Made by a program: the position numbers and the translations under genes. From NCBI GenBank assembly GCA_019635535.1, contig JAHBZH010000001.1, positions 1,144,995 through 1,208,994 on the forward strand: 64,000 nucleotides of DNA, given 5' to 3'. The DNA comes from Sphingomonas sp. Lineage in GTDB: Bacteria; Pseudomonadota; Alphaproteobacteria; Sphingomonadales; Sphingomonadaceae. The notes below the pieces were generated by a model. That model made no database searches and was not told the origin of the DNA. It saw only the letters and a program-made list of their open reading frames with translations. Of this stretch, positions 55,505 to 64,000 are shown piece by piece (positions within the stretch are counted from its first letter, which is position 1; every line of letters starts with the position of its first letter).

Positions 55505-56615
55505 CGCGCACCACCGGCATGTAGAGATGAACGGTGTAGCCGCCGTCGGGATCGACGCCGTGAAGGCAACCGGCGCGGCCGCCGTAACGTGCATCGAGCC
55601 GGTCGCACACGTTCCTGAGGCCGACGCCGGTGCCGCCGTCTCCCTCTTCCGGCGCCGCCTCGCCATCGTCCTTGACCTTGAGGTGCAGCCGGCCCGCCTC
55701 CTCATAGGCAGAGATGCGGATCGTCACCGGCTTCCTGCTTTTCGCGACGCCATATTTCACCGCATTCTCGACAATCGGCTGCAGGATCAGCACCGGCACG
55801 CGCGCGCCGAGCAGCGGCTCCGGGATGTCGATCTCCACCGCCAGACGCTGGGGGAAGCGGATCTGCTCGATGTCGAGATAGAGGCGCTGGAGCTTGATCT
55901 CCTCCTCCAGCGGCACGTCGGCGGTGGGATCGGCGGAGAGGGTGGCGCGGAAGAAGGTGGAGAGGTTCATCAGCATGCGTTCGGCCACGTCGGTCTTGCG
56001 CGACAGCGTGAGCGCGGACAGCGAATTGAGCGTATTGAACAGGAAATGCGGATTGATCTGGTAGCGCAGCGCCCGGAGCTGCGCCTCCTGCGCCTCGCGG
56101 GCGAGGGCGGCGGCCCGCCGGTCTGCGGCGCGCAGCTGCCCGGCATAGCTCATCGCGACATAGAAGGACGACCAGGCGGCGAAGATGAAATACCAGCTGA
56201 GCGCGCTGTCGGCGACGGCGCGCAGCAGCTTCTCCATCGCGGAAAGCCCCTGCATCGACCAGTCCATCCGCGCCGCATCGAGCGGAGCATAGACATAGAA
56301 GATGTAGTGATTGAACGCCGCGAACAGCGCCGAGGCGGGCAGGCACAATATCCCGGCGACGATCGTCTTCTTCGCCAGCCCCGAGTGGCGCACCGAGCGA
56401 AGCGCGAGATAGATGAGGAAGGTCAGGACGGCACCCATTGCGGTCGTGAGCAGGCGACGTGCCATCATCTCCCAGAATTGCGGAAAGGCGAGTGCCAGCG
56501 CCCGCGCCGTGATCAGGGAAACATAGAGCAGCCAGAAGGCGACGATCGACTTCAGGGCGATGCCGATGTCCGCGAAACGCCGATCGCCGCCGGAAATGGA
56601 CGGAAATTCGCTCAT
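55497..56615 (-). CDS. LytS-type sensor histidine kinase
   Basis: 372 residues. Four membrane helices in about residues 20-160, then the His_kinase core LRYQINPHFLFNTLNSLSAL (phospho-His) and an ATPase with LILQPIVENAVKYGVAKSRK (N box) and GGTGVGLRNVCDRLDARYGG (G box). The start is ATG at 56615; the frame stays open upstream but is not protein-like. It phosphorylates the LytTR regulator encoded directly after it. The signal is unknown. Confidence 0.92.
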   Translation of the reverse strand: MSEFPSISGGDRRFADIGIALKSIVAFWLLYVSLITARALALAFPQFWEMMARRLLTTAMGAVLTFLIYLALRSVRHSGLAKKTIVAGILCLPASALFAAFNHYIFYVYAPLDAARMDWSMQGLSAMEKLLRAVADSALSWYFIFAAWSSFYVAMSYAGQLRAADRRAAALAREAQEAQLRALRYQINPHFLFNTLNSLSALTLSRKTDVAERMLMNLSTFFRATLSADPTADVPLEEEIKLQRLYLDIEQIRFPQRLAVEIDIPEPLLGARVPVLILQPIVENAVKYGVAKSRKPVTIRISAYEEAGRLHLKVKDDGEAAPEEGDGGTGVGLRNVCDRLDARYGGRAGCLHGVDPDGGYTVHLYMPVVRDG

Positions 56616-57072
56616 GCTACCTGTTACCGCGCCGGCATCGGAAAAGCCTTCGTCCCCGTCGCGGTTCGCAGAAGAGTCGGCCGGGTTGGTCGAAAAGCCG
56701 GGCAAGGCCCGGCGATAGCCGAGCGCGTCGGCTTCGCCCAGGACCGGCACCCCCTCGTCGGCGGCTGCGTCGTTCTTGTCGGAATCGGCGCCCACGGCAA
56801 GGCCATAGCATGGCGGGCGCGGGCGAAGCCATTGCGACGGCGCAACAGGATCGTTGCACAAGCGCAGGAAACGCGGAACCCCGCGTTTTTCGAGACGGCG
56901 CTGTTGCGCATCTGCGACAGTCGCGCGGGCCTGCGACGAAACGCGGCCTTTTGGCGTTGCCGCCGGAATCGAACCGTGATTCAATTCTGAACGGGGAGCG
57001 AGGGATTGGTTAACGGCTTCGAAAGCCGACCGGATGTAAAAGCCGGAGCCAAGGGCAAAAGGAGTGTGGGAT
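56616..57072. other. divergent promoter region, otherwise empty
   Basis: 457 bases between the sensor kinase and the plus-strand protein at 57073. No protein-like frame, repeat family or RNA was recognised. Both promoters must lie here. AAGGAG at about 57059 is the ribosome site of the plus-strand gene. Confidence 0.4.
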
Positions 57073-57621
57073 ATGAGTACGAGGACTCGGCCCGCAGGCG
57101 GAGCGGCGGCACTGGCCGAGATGAAGGAGTTCGCCGGCTTCACCAAGGGCACGCAGCGTTACATTCGCCGCTCGCTGGATGTCGGGCTGGACCGGCGCGA
57201 CGCGGTCAAGCGCTGGTCGCGCGACCCGGGCGAGGCGGCCGGCATCCGGGCGCAGGCCAAGGTCTATGGCCGGCTCGACCTCATCCGCGCCAATGTGCCG
57301 GACGACAGCGGTCTCGACGCGATGGAGCCGCTGATGGCGCCGCTGATCACGATGACCGCGTTCGATCTCGGCCAGGAGCGCCTGCCCTGCTTCGCTTCCT
57401 ATCGCTTCCTCTACGAACGGCTGATCGGCGCGAACGTCCGGCCCTGGCTGCCCGGCGCCTTCTGCGCCGCCGCCGCGCTGCCGCACCTCCACCCGGATCA
57501 TCGTCGCGGCCTGCTCCAGTCGATCAGCGAGGCCGCCGCCACCGCGCCGGGCTGGTCGTCGCGCGAGCCGGTCTTCTACCCCGACTGGGTCGAGAAGGTG
57601 GACATGACGGTCGCCGGCTGA
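57073..57621 (+). CDS. hypothetical soluble protein
   Basis: 182 residues from ATG 57073 (AAGGAG nearby; a GTG nine bases earlier is weaker). FAGFTKGTQRYIRRSLDVGL, DAVKRWSRDPGEAAGIRAQA, PLMAPLITMTAFDLGQERLP and FLYERLIGANVRPWLPGAFC show a helical, non-membrane protein. No family recognised. A terminator-like hairpin follows, so it is a single-gene unit. Confidence 0.55.
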   Translation: MSTRTRPAGGAAALAEMKEFAGFTKGTQRYIRRSLDVGLDRRDAVKRWSRDPGEAAGIRAQAKVYGRLDLIRANVPDDSGLDAMEPLMAPLITMTAFDLGQERLPCFASYRFLYERLIGANVRPWLPGAFCAAAALPHLHPDHRRGLLQSISEAAATAPGWSSREPVFYPDWVEKVDMTVAG

Positions 57622-57649
57622 AGCCGGGAACGATCCGACGACGAAACAC

Positions 57650-57678
57650 AACGGCGGGCCTTCGGGTCCGCCGTTTTC
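57650..57678 (+). terminator. rho-independent terminator
   Basis: AACGGCGG pairs with CCGCCGTT around GCCTTCGGGT, followed by TTC. It lies 28 bases after the preceding stop codon. The stem is strong and the T-run is short. Confidence 0.75.
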
Positions 57679-57716
57679 ATTTGGCAAGGCGTGGAAGGGC
57701 TGGCTAGCTTGTCGCC

Positions 57717-58319
57717 ATGCGCCGTCCCATCCTACTCGTCATCGCCATCCTCGCTCTCGCCGGGGGTGCGCTGGCCTGGTGGGTCATGAAGGAAGAGCCG
57801 CTCGATTGCTGCGCGCCGCCGGGCAAGAATCTCGCATTGCCCGAAGAGCCGCCTTTGCCCGCTTTGGCCGGCCGGACCATCCTCGCCGGCTGCCGGCAGG
57901 GCGAATGCAGCTGGATGCGGATCGGCGAGGTGACGCGCGCCGTCACGGTGCCGCAGGGCGAATTGCGGCGGATGATCGTCGAGCGGGGCAGCTCCGTCCA
58001 CCTCGACGGCAACCTGCCCGAGCGTGCCGAGGGGACGCAGATCGAATGGGAGGCGGGCACGCGATCGGACTATGCCTTCTGCTCGATCGAACGGCCGGCC
58101 TATGCGTTCGAGGACGAAGGCGGGCTCATCACCCATTATCTCGATCTCTACGACCTGGCCGGATACCAGACGAGTTCCGGCCGGCTCTACATGCGCCTGT
58201 GCCACGATGTGGATGAAGAGGTACCGGACGCGGCCACTCTGGGTCGGTTCGGCTACCGGCCCGGCACGCGCAGCGAGCAGATCGAGGGCGCCACGCCCGA
58301 GGACATGACGCGCTTCTGA
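57717..58319 (+). CDS. hypothetical secreted or membrane-anchored protein
   Basis: 200 residues. RRPILLVIAILALAGGALAW is an N-terminal signal anchor. CC at about residue 31-32 and other cysteines (AGCRQGECSW, FCSIE, RLCHD) suggest disulfides in the periplasm. No domain is recognised. It converges on the MurC/Mpl-type ligase gene with three bases between the stops. Confidence 0.6.
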   Translation: MRRPILLVIAILALAGGALAWWVMKEEPLDCCAPPGKNLALPEEPPLPALAGRTILAGCRQGECSWMRIGEVTRAVTVPQGELRRMIVERGSSVHLDGNLPERAEGTQIEWEAGTRSDYAFCSIERPAYAFEDEGGLITHYLDLYDLAGYQTSSGRLYMRLCHDVDEEVPDAATLGRFGYRPGTRSEQIEGATPEDMTRF

Positions 58320-58322
58320 GGC

Positions 58323-59705
58323 TCAGTCCAGGCGGGCGAGAAGATCTTCCGCGAACTGGGTCAGAGTGTCGTCGCGCGCGCCCATGACGACGATCCGGTC
58401 GCCCGGGCGGGCAAGGCCGGTGAGGCGCTGGGCGCACGGCGCGCGCTCCGAAACATGCTCGGCGAAGCGGCCGTGCGCGGCGATGCCGTCGACGATGTCG
58501 GCGGTGCCGACGCTGCGGTCGGTGGTGCCGCCATGATAGACCGGATCGGGCATAATGAGCACGTCGCCCTCCGCCATCTCCTCGACGAAGGTGGCGATCA
58601 GCTCGTCCTTCATCGTCCGCAAGGGGCCGAAGCCGTGCGGCTGGAAGAAGAGGAGCAGGCGGCCGGGAAAGGCGTGGAGGGTGCGCAAGGTGGCGGCGAT
58701 CTTGTCGGGATTGTGCCCGAAATCGTCGATCACGGTGACGCCGTTCGCTTCGCCGACCTTCTCGAAGCGGCGGCGCAGGCCGGTGAAGCCGGAGAGCGCC
58801 TCGGCGGCCTCAGCGAGCGACACGCCGGCGGCGCGCGCGGCAGCGAGGGCGGCGAGCGCGTTCTCGGCATTGTGGCGGCCCGGCACCTGGAGCCGGACCG
58901 GCACTTCGCCGATGCGGAAGGAGACGGCGAAAGGCTCCTCCGCCACGCCCGTGCCGAACAGGTCGGCGCTTTCGTCGCTGAGCGAATAGGTGACGACCTT
59001 GTCGGGCGGCAGCACGGCCGCGAGCAGGCGGGTTTCGTCGTCGTCGAGATTGAGCACGATCCGCTCCGCCTTCAGCGCGAAATCGCGGAACAGGACGCGC
59101 AGCTCGTCCAGGCTCTTGTGATCGAGCGTGATGTTGCCCAGCACGGCGATGCGCGGGCGATAGAGCGCGATCGAGCCGTCGCTTTCGTCCACTTCGCTGA
59201 CGAAGGCCTCGCCCGCGCCGACCAGGGCGCTGGCGAAGGGAATGTCGGCGCTGACGAAATTCTTCATCACCGCGCCGTTCATCACGGTGGGGTCGCGCCC
59301 GGTGGCGTGGAGGATCCAGCCGACCATCCCGGTAACGGTGGATTTGCCCGACGTGCCGCCGACCGCGATGCCGGTGGCGGCGGCATTGAACAGTTCGGCA
59401 AGCAGCTCCGGCCGGTTCATGCGCGCTGCGCCGATCCCCTTCGCTTTCACCACGTCCGGCACCGTTTCCTCGATCGCGGCGGAGGTGACGAGGAGCTGGG
59501 TTGCGCTCGTGACGCCGCTGCCGTCCTGCGGGAAAAGCGCGATGCCGCGCGCGCGCAGGAACTCGAACTTGGGCGCGAGCCGGCCCTGGTCGAGGTTGCG
59601 GTCCGAGCCGGCGACCGTCGCGCCCCGGCCCTGCACGATCAAGGCGAGCGGGAGCATGCCGCTCCCGCCGATGCCGCAGAAGAAATAGGATTTGGCCCCG
59701 GTCAT
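58323..59705 (-). CDS. MurC/Mpl-type UDP-N-acetylmuramate ligase
   Basis: 460 residues. The N domain [20 protein letters not shown], the P-loop [10 protein letters not shown] (117-126), NFVSADIPF, the [13 protein letters not shown] block and [20 protein letters not shown] mark a Mur ligase. It lies outside the division/wall cluster and beside an LD-carboxypeptidase, so it is more likely the recycling enzyme Mpl, which attaches the recovered tripeptide to UDP-MurNAc, than MurC. The exact substrate needs the family tree. Divergent from the carboxypeptidase by 49 bases. Confidence 0.82.
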   Translation of the reverse strand: MTGAKSYFFCGIGGSGMLPLALIVQGRGATVAGSDRNLDQGRLAPKFEFLRARGIALFPQDGSGVTSATQLLVTSAAIEETVPDVVKAKGIGAARMNRPELLAELFNAAATGIAVGGTSGKSTVTGMVGWILHATGRDPTVMNGAVMKNFVSADIPFASALVGAGEAFVSEVDESDGSIALYRPRIAVLGNITLDHKSLDELRVLFRDFALKAERIVLNLDDDETRLLAAVLPPDKVVTYSLSDESADLFGTGVAEEPFAVSFRIGEVPVRLQVPGRHNAENALAALAAARAAGVSLAEAAEALSGFTGLRRRFEKVGEANGVTVIDDFGHNPDKIAATLRTLHAFPGRLLLFFQPHGFGPLRTMKDELIATFVEEMAEGDVLIMPDPVYHGGTTDRSVGTADIVDGIAAHGRFAEHVSERAPCAQRLTGLARPGDRIVVMGARDDTLTQFAEDLLARLD

Positions 59706-59754
59706 CCGACCGCCCTATTGGGAAGCCGAAGCCAATTCAAACGGGAAGAGCCCC

Positions 59755-60597
59755 ATGCGCATCGCCGTCGTCGCGCCCAGCTCCCGCTTCAGCGAGGACG
59801 CCGCCGCGCGCGTGCGGGAGATCGCGGCGGCGGAATGTCCGAAGGCGGAGATCGTCTTCCATCCGCAATGCTTCGAGACGCACAATCATTTCGCCGGGAC
59901 GGACCAAGCGCGGCTGGCGGCGCTGGTCGAAGTGGCGAACGATCCGGGCTTCGACGCATTGTGGTTCGCGCGGGGCGGCTATGGCGCGTGCCGGGTGGCG
60001 AAGGAGGCGATCGCGGCGATGGGGCCGGCGGCACGGGACAAGGCCTGGCTCGGCTACAGCGATGCCGGCTATCTGCTCGCCGGCCTCTACCGCGCCGGCT
60101 TTCCCCATGTCGCGCACGGGCCGATGGCACAGGACGGGCTGCGGCCGGGCGGTGACGCGGCGGTCGGGCGGGCGCTGGCCTGGCTGACCGCGCGCGACGG
60201 CGCCGCGCTGGAGCCGGGGCTGGAAAAGGGAGTGCGCCACGCGGCGTTCAACATGGTGGTGCTGAGCGGGCTGCTGGGGACGAAACTGGAGCCGGACCTG
60301 TCGGGCCATGTCCTGTTGCTCGAGGAAGTGGCCGAGCAGATGTACCGGGTGGATCGATTGTTCTTCCACCTCACCGGCAATGCGGCGATCCGCAAGGTGG
60401 CGGGCATCCGGCTCGGCCGGGTGAGCGACGTGCCGGACAACGACCCGCCCTTCGGCGAGGACGAGGAAGACATCGCGCGGCTATGGTGTGGCCGCGCCGG
60501 CATCCCCTTTCTGGGCCGCGCCGAGATCGGGCACGACACGGCGAACCGCGTCGTGCCCTTCGGCGTTCTTCAGGAGCCGGCCCCCGGCAGCGTGTAA
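59755..60597 (+). CDS. ldcA: LD-carboxypeptidase (S66 family)
   Basis: 280 residues, cytoplasmic. RIAVVAPSSRFSEDAAARVR, FDALWFARGGYGACRV (the GGYG loop), AWLGYSDAGYLLAGLY and HVLLLEEVAEQMYRVDRLFF follow S66 enzymes; the nucleophile Ser in GYSD, Glu in LEEV and His near GRAEIGHDTAN complete the triad. It removes D-Ala from the tetrapeptide during wall recycling. It pairs with the divergent Mpl-like ligase. Its end overlaps the AbgT gene end by 28 bases. Confidence 0.85.
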   Translation: MRIAVVAPSSRFSEDAAARVREIAAAECPKAEIVFHPQCFETHNHFAGTDQARLAALVEVANDPGFDALWFARGGYGACRVAKEAIAAMGPAARDKAWLGYSDAGYLLAGLYRAGFPHVAHGPMAQDGLRPGGDAAVGRALAWLTARDGAALEPGLEKGVRHAAFNMVVLSGLLGTKLEPDLSGHVLLLEEVAEQMYRVDRLFFHLTGNAAIRKVAGIRLGRVSDVPDNDPPFGEDEEDIARLWCGRAGIPFLGRAEIGHDTANRVVPFGVLQEPAPGSV

Positions 60598-62159
60598 TAG
60601 ATCGGCGCGCTCGGTCCGAGCGGCAGGTCCAGCACGATCCAGCCGATCATCAGCGCAGTGCCGCTGATCAGGATCCAGATCGAATAGGGCACCATCAGCG
60701 CCGCGAGGCTGCCCAGGCCAAATGAAGCCTGCCAGCGCTGGCAGAAGATCAGGATCAGCGGGAAGTAGAACATCAGCGGCGTGATGATGTTGGTCGCGCC
60801 GTCGCCAACGCGATAGGCGGCCGTGGTCATCTCCGGGCTGATTCCGAGCAGCATCAGCATCGGCACCAGGATGGGCGCGAGCAGCGCCCATTTCGCGCTG
60901 GCCGAGCCGATGAAGAGGTTGAGCAGGGCGGTGAACATCACGATCAGCGTCAGCAGGATCGGCACCGGCAGGTCCATCGTCCGCAATGAATCGGCGCCGT
61001 GGACGGCGGTGATGAGACCCAGATTCGACCAGTTGAACATCGCCACGAAATGCGCGGCGGCGAAGACCAAGACGAGATAATAGGCCATGTCGCCCATCGC
61101 GCCCGACATCATCTTCACCACGTCGCGGTGATCGCTTACCGTGCCGGCCGCCTTGCCATAGGCCCAGCCGGCGGCGAGGAAGAGCAGGAAGAAAGCGGCG
61201 ACCAGCGAGCGGTAGAAGGGGCTCAATTGCGCTTCGGGCGAGGCGGTCTCGTCGATCAGCGGCGTGCCCGGGCCAAGCGTGAAGAACAGCCACAGGCCGA
61301 CCACGGCGAGCATGGCGAGGCCGGCCCAGCGCAGGCCCTTCTTCTGCGCGTTGGTGAGGCTGCCGTCCTCCTCCGTGTCGGCGGTGCCGGCGATCCTGGC
61401 GGCCTCGCCCTCCGGCACGTAGCGGCCGAGCCGGGGCTCGATCACCTTGTCGGTCAGATACCAGATGACTGGTATGAACAGGACCAGCATGGCGGCGATG
61501 AAATACCAGTTGCCGGCGATGTTCGTCTGCCAGTCCGGCACGATGAGCTGCGCCGCCTGCTGGGTGATGCCGAACAGGAGGGCGTCGAGCTGGCCCGGCA
61601 GGAGGTTCGCCGAGAAGCCGCCCGAGACGCCGGCGAAGGCGGCGGCGATGCCGGCAATCGGATGGCGCCCGGCGGCGGCATAGACGACGCCGGCGAGCGG
61701 GATCAGCACGACATAGGCGGCGTCGGCGGCGAGATTGCCCATCATCGCGACGAAGGCGACGATCGGGGTGAGCAGGAAATTGGGGGCATTGGCGACGCCG
61801 GCGCGCATCGCGCTGCCGAACAGGCCGGAGCGCTCGGCGACGCCCGCGCCGAGCATGACGAGCAGGACATAGCCCAGCGGGTGGAAATGCGTGAAGGTGG
61901 CCGGCATGTCGACCCACAGGCGCTGGATGTTGGCGGCGGACAGCAGGCTTTCCGCCTGGATGACGCGCGCCGCGCCGGTCGCCTGGTCGACCTCGGTGGG
62001 ATGCGTGGCGGACCAGCCGGCCATCGCCGCGGCGACGCTGAACAGGATGAGGAAGCCGATCAGGTAGAAGAAGAGGAAGACCGGATCGGGCAGCTTGTTC
62101 CCGGTTCGCTCGATCCAGGCCAGCATGCCCTTCTCGCTCCGCATCGCGGCATCGCTCAT
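60570..62159 (-). CDS. AbgT-family transporter
   Basis: 529 residues with about 11-13 membrane helices. RTGNKLPDPVFLFFYLIGFL, the PNFLLTPIVAFVAMMGNLAA block, ANLLPGQLDALLFGITQQAA, SAKWALLAPILVPMLMLLGI and YRVGDGATNIITPLMFYFPL are AbgT signatures. Family members take up p-aminobenzoyl-glutamate or export sulfonamides. Its neighbours point to wall-peptide recycling, but transport of a muropeptide is only a guess. Confidence 0.9.
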   Translation of the reverse strand: MSDAAMRSEKGMLAWIERTGNKLPDPVFLFFYLIGFLILFSVAAAMAGWSATHPTEVDQATGAARVIQAESLLSAANIQRLWVDMPATFTHFHPLGYVLLVMLGAGVAERSGLFGSAMRAGVANAPNFLLTPIVAFVAMMGNLAADAAYVVLIPLAGVVYAAAGRHPIAGIAAAFAGVSGGFSANLLPGQLDALLFGITQQAAQLIVPDWQTNIAGNWYFIAAMLVLFIPVIWYLTDKVIEPRLGRYVPEGEAARIAGTADTEEDGSLTNAQKKGLRWAGLAMLAVVGLWLFFTLGPGTPLIDETASPEAQLSPFYRSLVAAFFLLFLAAGWAYGKAAGTVSDHRDVVKMMSGAMGDMAYYLVLVFAAAHFVAMFNWSNLGLITAVHGADSLRTMDLPVPILLTLIVMFTALLNLFIGSASAKWALLAPILVPMLMLLGISPEMTTAAYRVGDGATNIITPLMFYFPLILIFCQRWQASFGLGSLAALMVPYSIWILISGTALMIGWIVLDLPLGPSAPIYYTLPGAGS

Positions 62160-62398
62160 CCACTCTCTCCCGGTGCTTGTTCTGGCGTCATGATCGCCGC
62201 TGAAACGCCGCGCATCAACCCTTGGCGAGAATCTGCCGGAAATGCCCTCCGGGAGGGGCGATGGCCTCTCTGGACCAGACTATCCACAGGAAAAGCCGCT
62301 TTCAGGGGGCGAAAAGGCGGTAAATGGGGGCGCGGCCCCATTGCCAAGGGAGGGGAATTGCGCTCTATCGAAGGCCAGTATTTCACAGGGAGGACAGA

Positions 62399-62644
62399 AT
62401 GGCACAAAGTGGTTTGCAGCGGCCGGTCACGCCGTCCAAGGAGCTCGCAGCGATCACCGGCTCGGCGGCGCTGCCGCGCAGCCAGGTCGTCAGCAAGATC
62501 TGGGACCATATCAAGAAGAACAACCTGCAGAATCCGCAGAACAAGCGTGAGATCGTCGCCGACGACAAGCTGCGCGCCATCTTCGGCAAGGACCGCGTGT
62601 CCATGTTCGAGATGAACAAGCACCTGTCGCGCCACCTCAGCTAG
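62399..62644 (+). CDS. SWIB/MDM2-domain protein
   Basis: 81 residues, almost only a SWIB domain: PVTPSKELAAITGSAALPRS, QVVSKIWDHIKKNNLQNPQN, KREIVADDKLRAIFGKDRVS, MFEMNKHLSRHLS. It is a single-domain version of a fold common in eukaryotic chromatin complexes and known in chlamydiae and sphingomonads, where it is thought to bind DNA or regulators. AGGGAGGAC gives the ribosome site. A terminator follows. Confidence 0.92.
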   Translation: MAQSGLQRPVTPSKELAAITGSAALPRSQVVSKIWDHIKKNNLQNPQNKREIVADDKLRAIFGKDRVSMFEMNKHLSRHLS

Positions 62645-62680
62645 GTCCGGGGCCGGCGAACCGCCGGCTTCCGAGCCCGC

Positions 62681-62726
62681 GAACCGCCCGCCCGGCTTCC
62701 CGCCGGGACGGGCGGTTTTCGTTTTT
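62681..62726 (+). terminator. rho-independent terminator after the SWIB gene
   Basis: AACCGCCCGCCCGG and CCGGGACGGGCGGTT form a long stem around a short loop, followed by TTCGTTTTT. It begins about 36 bases after the stop codon and separates the SWIB gene from the acetyltransferase gene. Confidence 0.88.
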
Positions 62727-62768
62727 CCGAAGCTGAAAGGGCTGCTCGGCAGCCCGGGGGAGTTCGCC

Positions 62769-63578
62769 ATGACGACAGAAGATCTGCGCGCCGATCTGGT
62801 CGCGCTCGGGATCGAGGCCGGCAGCCTCGTGATGGTCCATGCCTCGCTGCGCCGGATCGGTCTCGGCCGCGCCGATTTCGGGCCCGGCGGGGCGGAGGTG
62901 CTGCTCGACGCGCTCGACGATGCGGTCGGGCCGGATGGTACGCTGACGATGGTGCTCGGCACCGATTATCCGATGGACTGGGTTTACGATCATCCGCCCG
63001 AAGCGCGCGCCGCCTTGCTCGCCGGATCGCCGCCCTTCGACCATCGCGATGCGCCGGTGCTGCCCGAGGTAGGCTGGCTGGCGGAGTCGTTCCGCCGCCG
63101 GCCCGGCACGCTGGTCAGCGACAATCCCAGCGGCCGGTTCGGCGCCCGCGGCGCCCGCGCCGCCGAGCTGATGGCCGATCAGCCCTGGCACGATTATTAC
63201 GGGTCGGGTTCGCCGCTCCAAAAGCTGTGCGATTGGGGCGGCAAGGTGCTCCGGCTGGGCGCCAATCCGGATACGGTGACGGCACTCCACTATGCCGAAT
63301 ATCTCGCCCATCTGCCCGACAAGAAGCGGACGCGCTGGGACTATGTGCTGGCCGGCGCGGACGGTGCACCGGAGCATCGCTGGATCGACTGCCTCGACGA
63401 TTCGGAAGGGATCGTCGACTGGCCGGGCGAGGATTATTTCGCGCTGATCCTGAAAGCTTATCTGCGGCTGGGGCGGCATCGCGAAGGGCGGGTCGGCAAG
63501 GCGCAGAGCGAGCTGCTCGACGCGGCCGATTATGTCGCCTTCGGCGCGCGTTGGATGGAGGAGAATCTAGGGTCCTAA
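62769..63578 (+). CDS. aminoglycoside 3-N-acetyltransferase family (AAC(3)-like)
   Basis: 269 residues, the family length. LVALGIEAGSLVMVHASLRR, GPDGTLTMVLGTDYPMDW, FRRRPGTLVSDNPSGRFGAR and VLRLGANPDTVTALHYAEYL are the acetyl-CoA and substrate motifs of the AAC(3) fold. Chromosomal members of unknown substrate are common, so resistance cannot be assumed. It is a single gene after a terminator; the stop overlaps the convergent receptor gene. Confidence 0.88.
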   Translation: MTTEDLRADLVALGIEAGSLVMVHASLRRIGLGRADFGPGGAEVLLDALDDAVGPDGTLTMVLGTDYPMDWVYDHPPEARAALLAGSPPFDHRDAPVLPEVGWLAESFRRRPGTLVSDNPSGRFGARGARAAELMADQPWHDYYGSGSPLQKLCDWGGKVLRLGANPDTVTALHYAEYLAHLPDKKRTRWDYVLAGADGAPEHRWIDCLDDSEGIVDWPGEDYFALILKAYLRLGRHREGRVGKAQSELLDAADYVAFGARWMEENLGS

Positions 63579-64000
63579 CCGGTCCAGCGCAGCCCTAGCC
63601 AGAGCGTGCGAGGGCTGGCGCGCTCGACGATCCCGGTCCCGGAAATGCCGGCGACCACGCGCGCGTCGGTCAGATTCTCGGCGCGCGTCTCGAACGCGAG
63701 GCGCTGGGTGAGCGGCAGGAGGGCGAAGGCATCGAAGGTCAGCGCGCCGGGAATAAGCTGGCGGTTCAGATCGTCCTCATACTGGCTGCCGGCATAACGC
63801 AGGGCGAGCGACGCGCGTTCGCCCCGGGGCCCGGCCCAGGCCAGCGAGGCGCTGGCCGAATGACGCGGCGCCTGGGCCGGGCGCAGGCCGTCCAGCGCCG
63901 CCGCTGTGCCGGAGGCCCGGACCGTCGCGTCGGCGAAGCTGTAGCCGGCGGCGAGCTGCCAGCGGCCGAGCACGAGGCTGGCGTCCAGCTCCACGCCCCG
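63575..64000 (-). CDS. TonB-dependent receptor, C-terminal fragment (start outside window)
   Basis: The frame is open to the window edge, giving the last 141 residues of an outer-membrane barrel: WQLAAGYSFADATVRASGTA, SASLAWAGPRGERASLALRY, TFDAFALLPLTQRLAFETRA (ENLTD, the usual last plug-side turn) and SPRTLWLGLRW at the end. Such receptors import chelates or sugars with TonB. Ligand unknown because the plug is missing. Confidence 0.82.
   Translation of the reverse strand, partial: RGVELDASLVLGRWQLAAGYSFADATVRASGTAAALDGLRPAQAPRHSASASLAWAGPRGERASLALRYAGSQYEDDLNRQLIPGALTFDAFALLPLTQRLAFETRAENLTDARVVAGISGTGIVERASPRTLWLGLRWTG

Overview
The window is a stretch of GC-rich alphaproteobacterial chromosome. 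It most resembles a sphingomonad (Sphingomonadales). Reasons: an otsB / GH15 / otsA trehalose block, a GDSL autotransporter, a small SWIB-domain protein, a TonB-dependent receptor, a type III PKS operon, an alphaproteobacterial LexA box at uvrA, and several families of short GC-rich palindromic repeats scattered between (and once inside) genes. This placement is inferred from gene content; no rRNA or tRNA is present to confirm it.

Layout. 0-3.2 kb: end of an alpha/beta hydrolase, a GDSL autotransporter (minus strand), two small overlapping genes. 3.2-4.0 kb: non-coding, packed with repeats. 4.0-11.1 kb: glycosyltransferase, flavin oxidoreductase, SH3 protein, and the trehalose block otsB-GH15-otsA. 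11.1-15.1 kb: small envelope proteins, a zinc-ribbon membrane protein, and a toxin/antitoxin pair fused by overlap to a PD-(D/E)XK protein. 15.2-23.4 kb: leucine/isovalerate catabolism (thiolase divergent from isovaleryl-CoA dehydrogenase, methylcrotonyl-CoA carboxylase beta and alpha, MaoC hydratase, CitE-like lyase), studded with palindromic repeats and split by a small inserted gene. 23.4-30.8 kb: a TPR protein with a PHO-box-like promoter, prepilin peptidase, diguanylate cyclase, TonB, cold-shock protein and small proteins. 31.1-33.7 kb: a lone, AT-richer gene for a HEPN / STAND NTPase / TPR / cold-shock-like protein, the best candidate for an undescribed (probably defensive) system. 33.7-37.1 kb: uvrA, with a second orphan uvrA 3' end beside it and a palindromic repeat inserted in frame in its coding region. 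37.2-46.7 kb: DUF2235 hydrolase, a DNA methyltransferase fused to an Mrr-like domain, lipoprotein, amine oxidase, secreted methyltransferase and small proteins. 46.8-48.9 kb: BlaI repressor plus M56 metallopeptidase. 49-53.3 kb: M20 peptidase and a type III PKS / methyltransferase / flavoprotein operon. 53.3-58.3 kb: SleB hydrolase, LytTR response regulator with its LytS-type kinase, unknown proteins. 58.3-64 kb: MurC/Mpl-type ligase divergent from LD-carboxypeptidase, AbgT transporter, SWIB protein, AAC(3)-type acetyltransferase, and the end of a TonB-dependent receptor.

Genes that work together: trehalose synthesis and turnover; leucine breakdown from isovaleryl-CoA to C2/C4 units; the BlaI-M56 regulatory pair; the LytS/LytTR pair; a polyketide quinone or resorcinol-type operon; and cell-wall peptide recycling (Mpl-like ligase with LdcA). 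The rest is housekeeping or single accessory genes. No CRISPR array, complete insertion sequence, integrase, rRNA or tRNA was seen.
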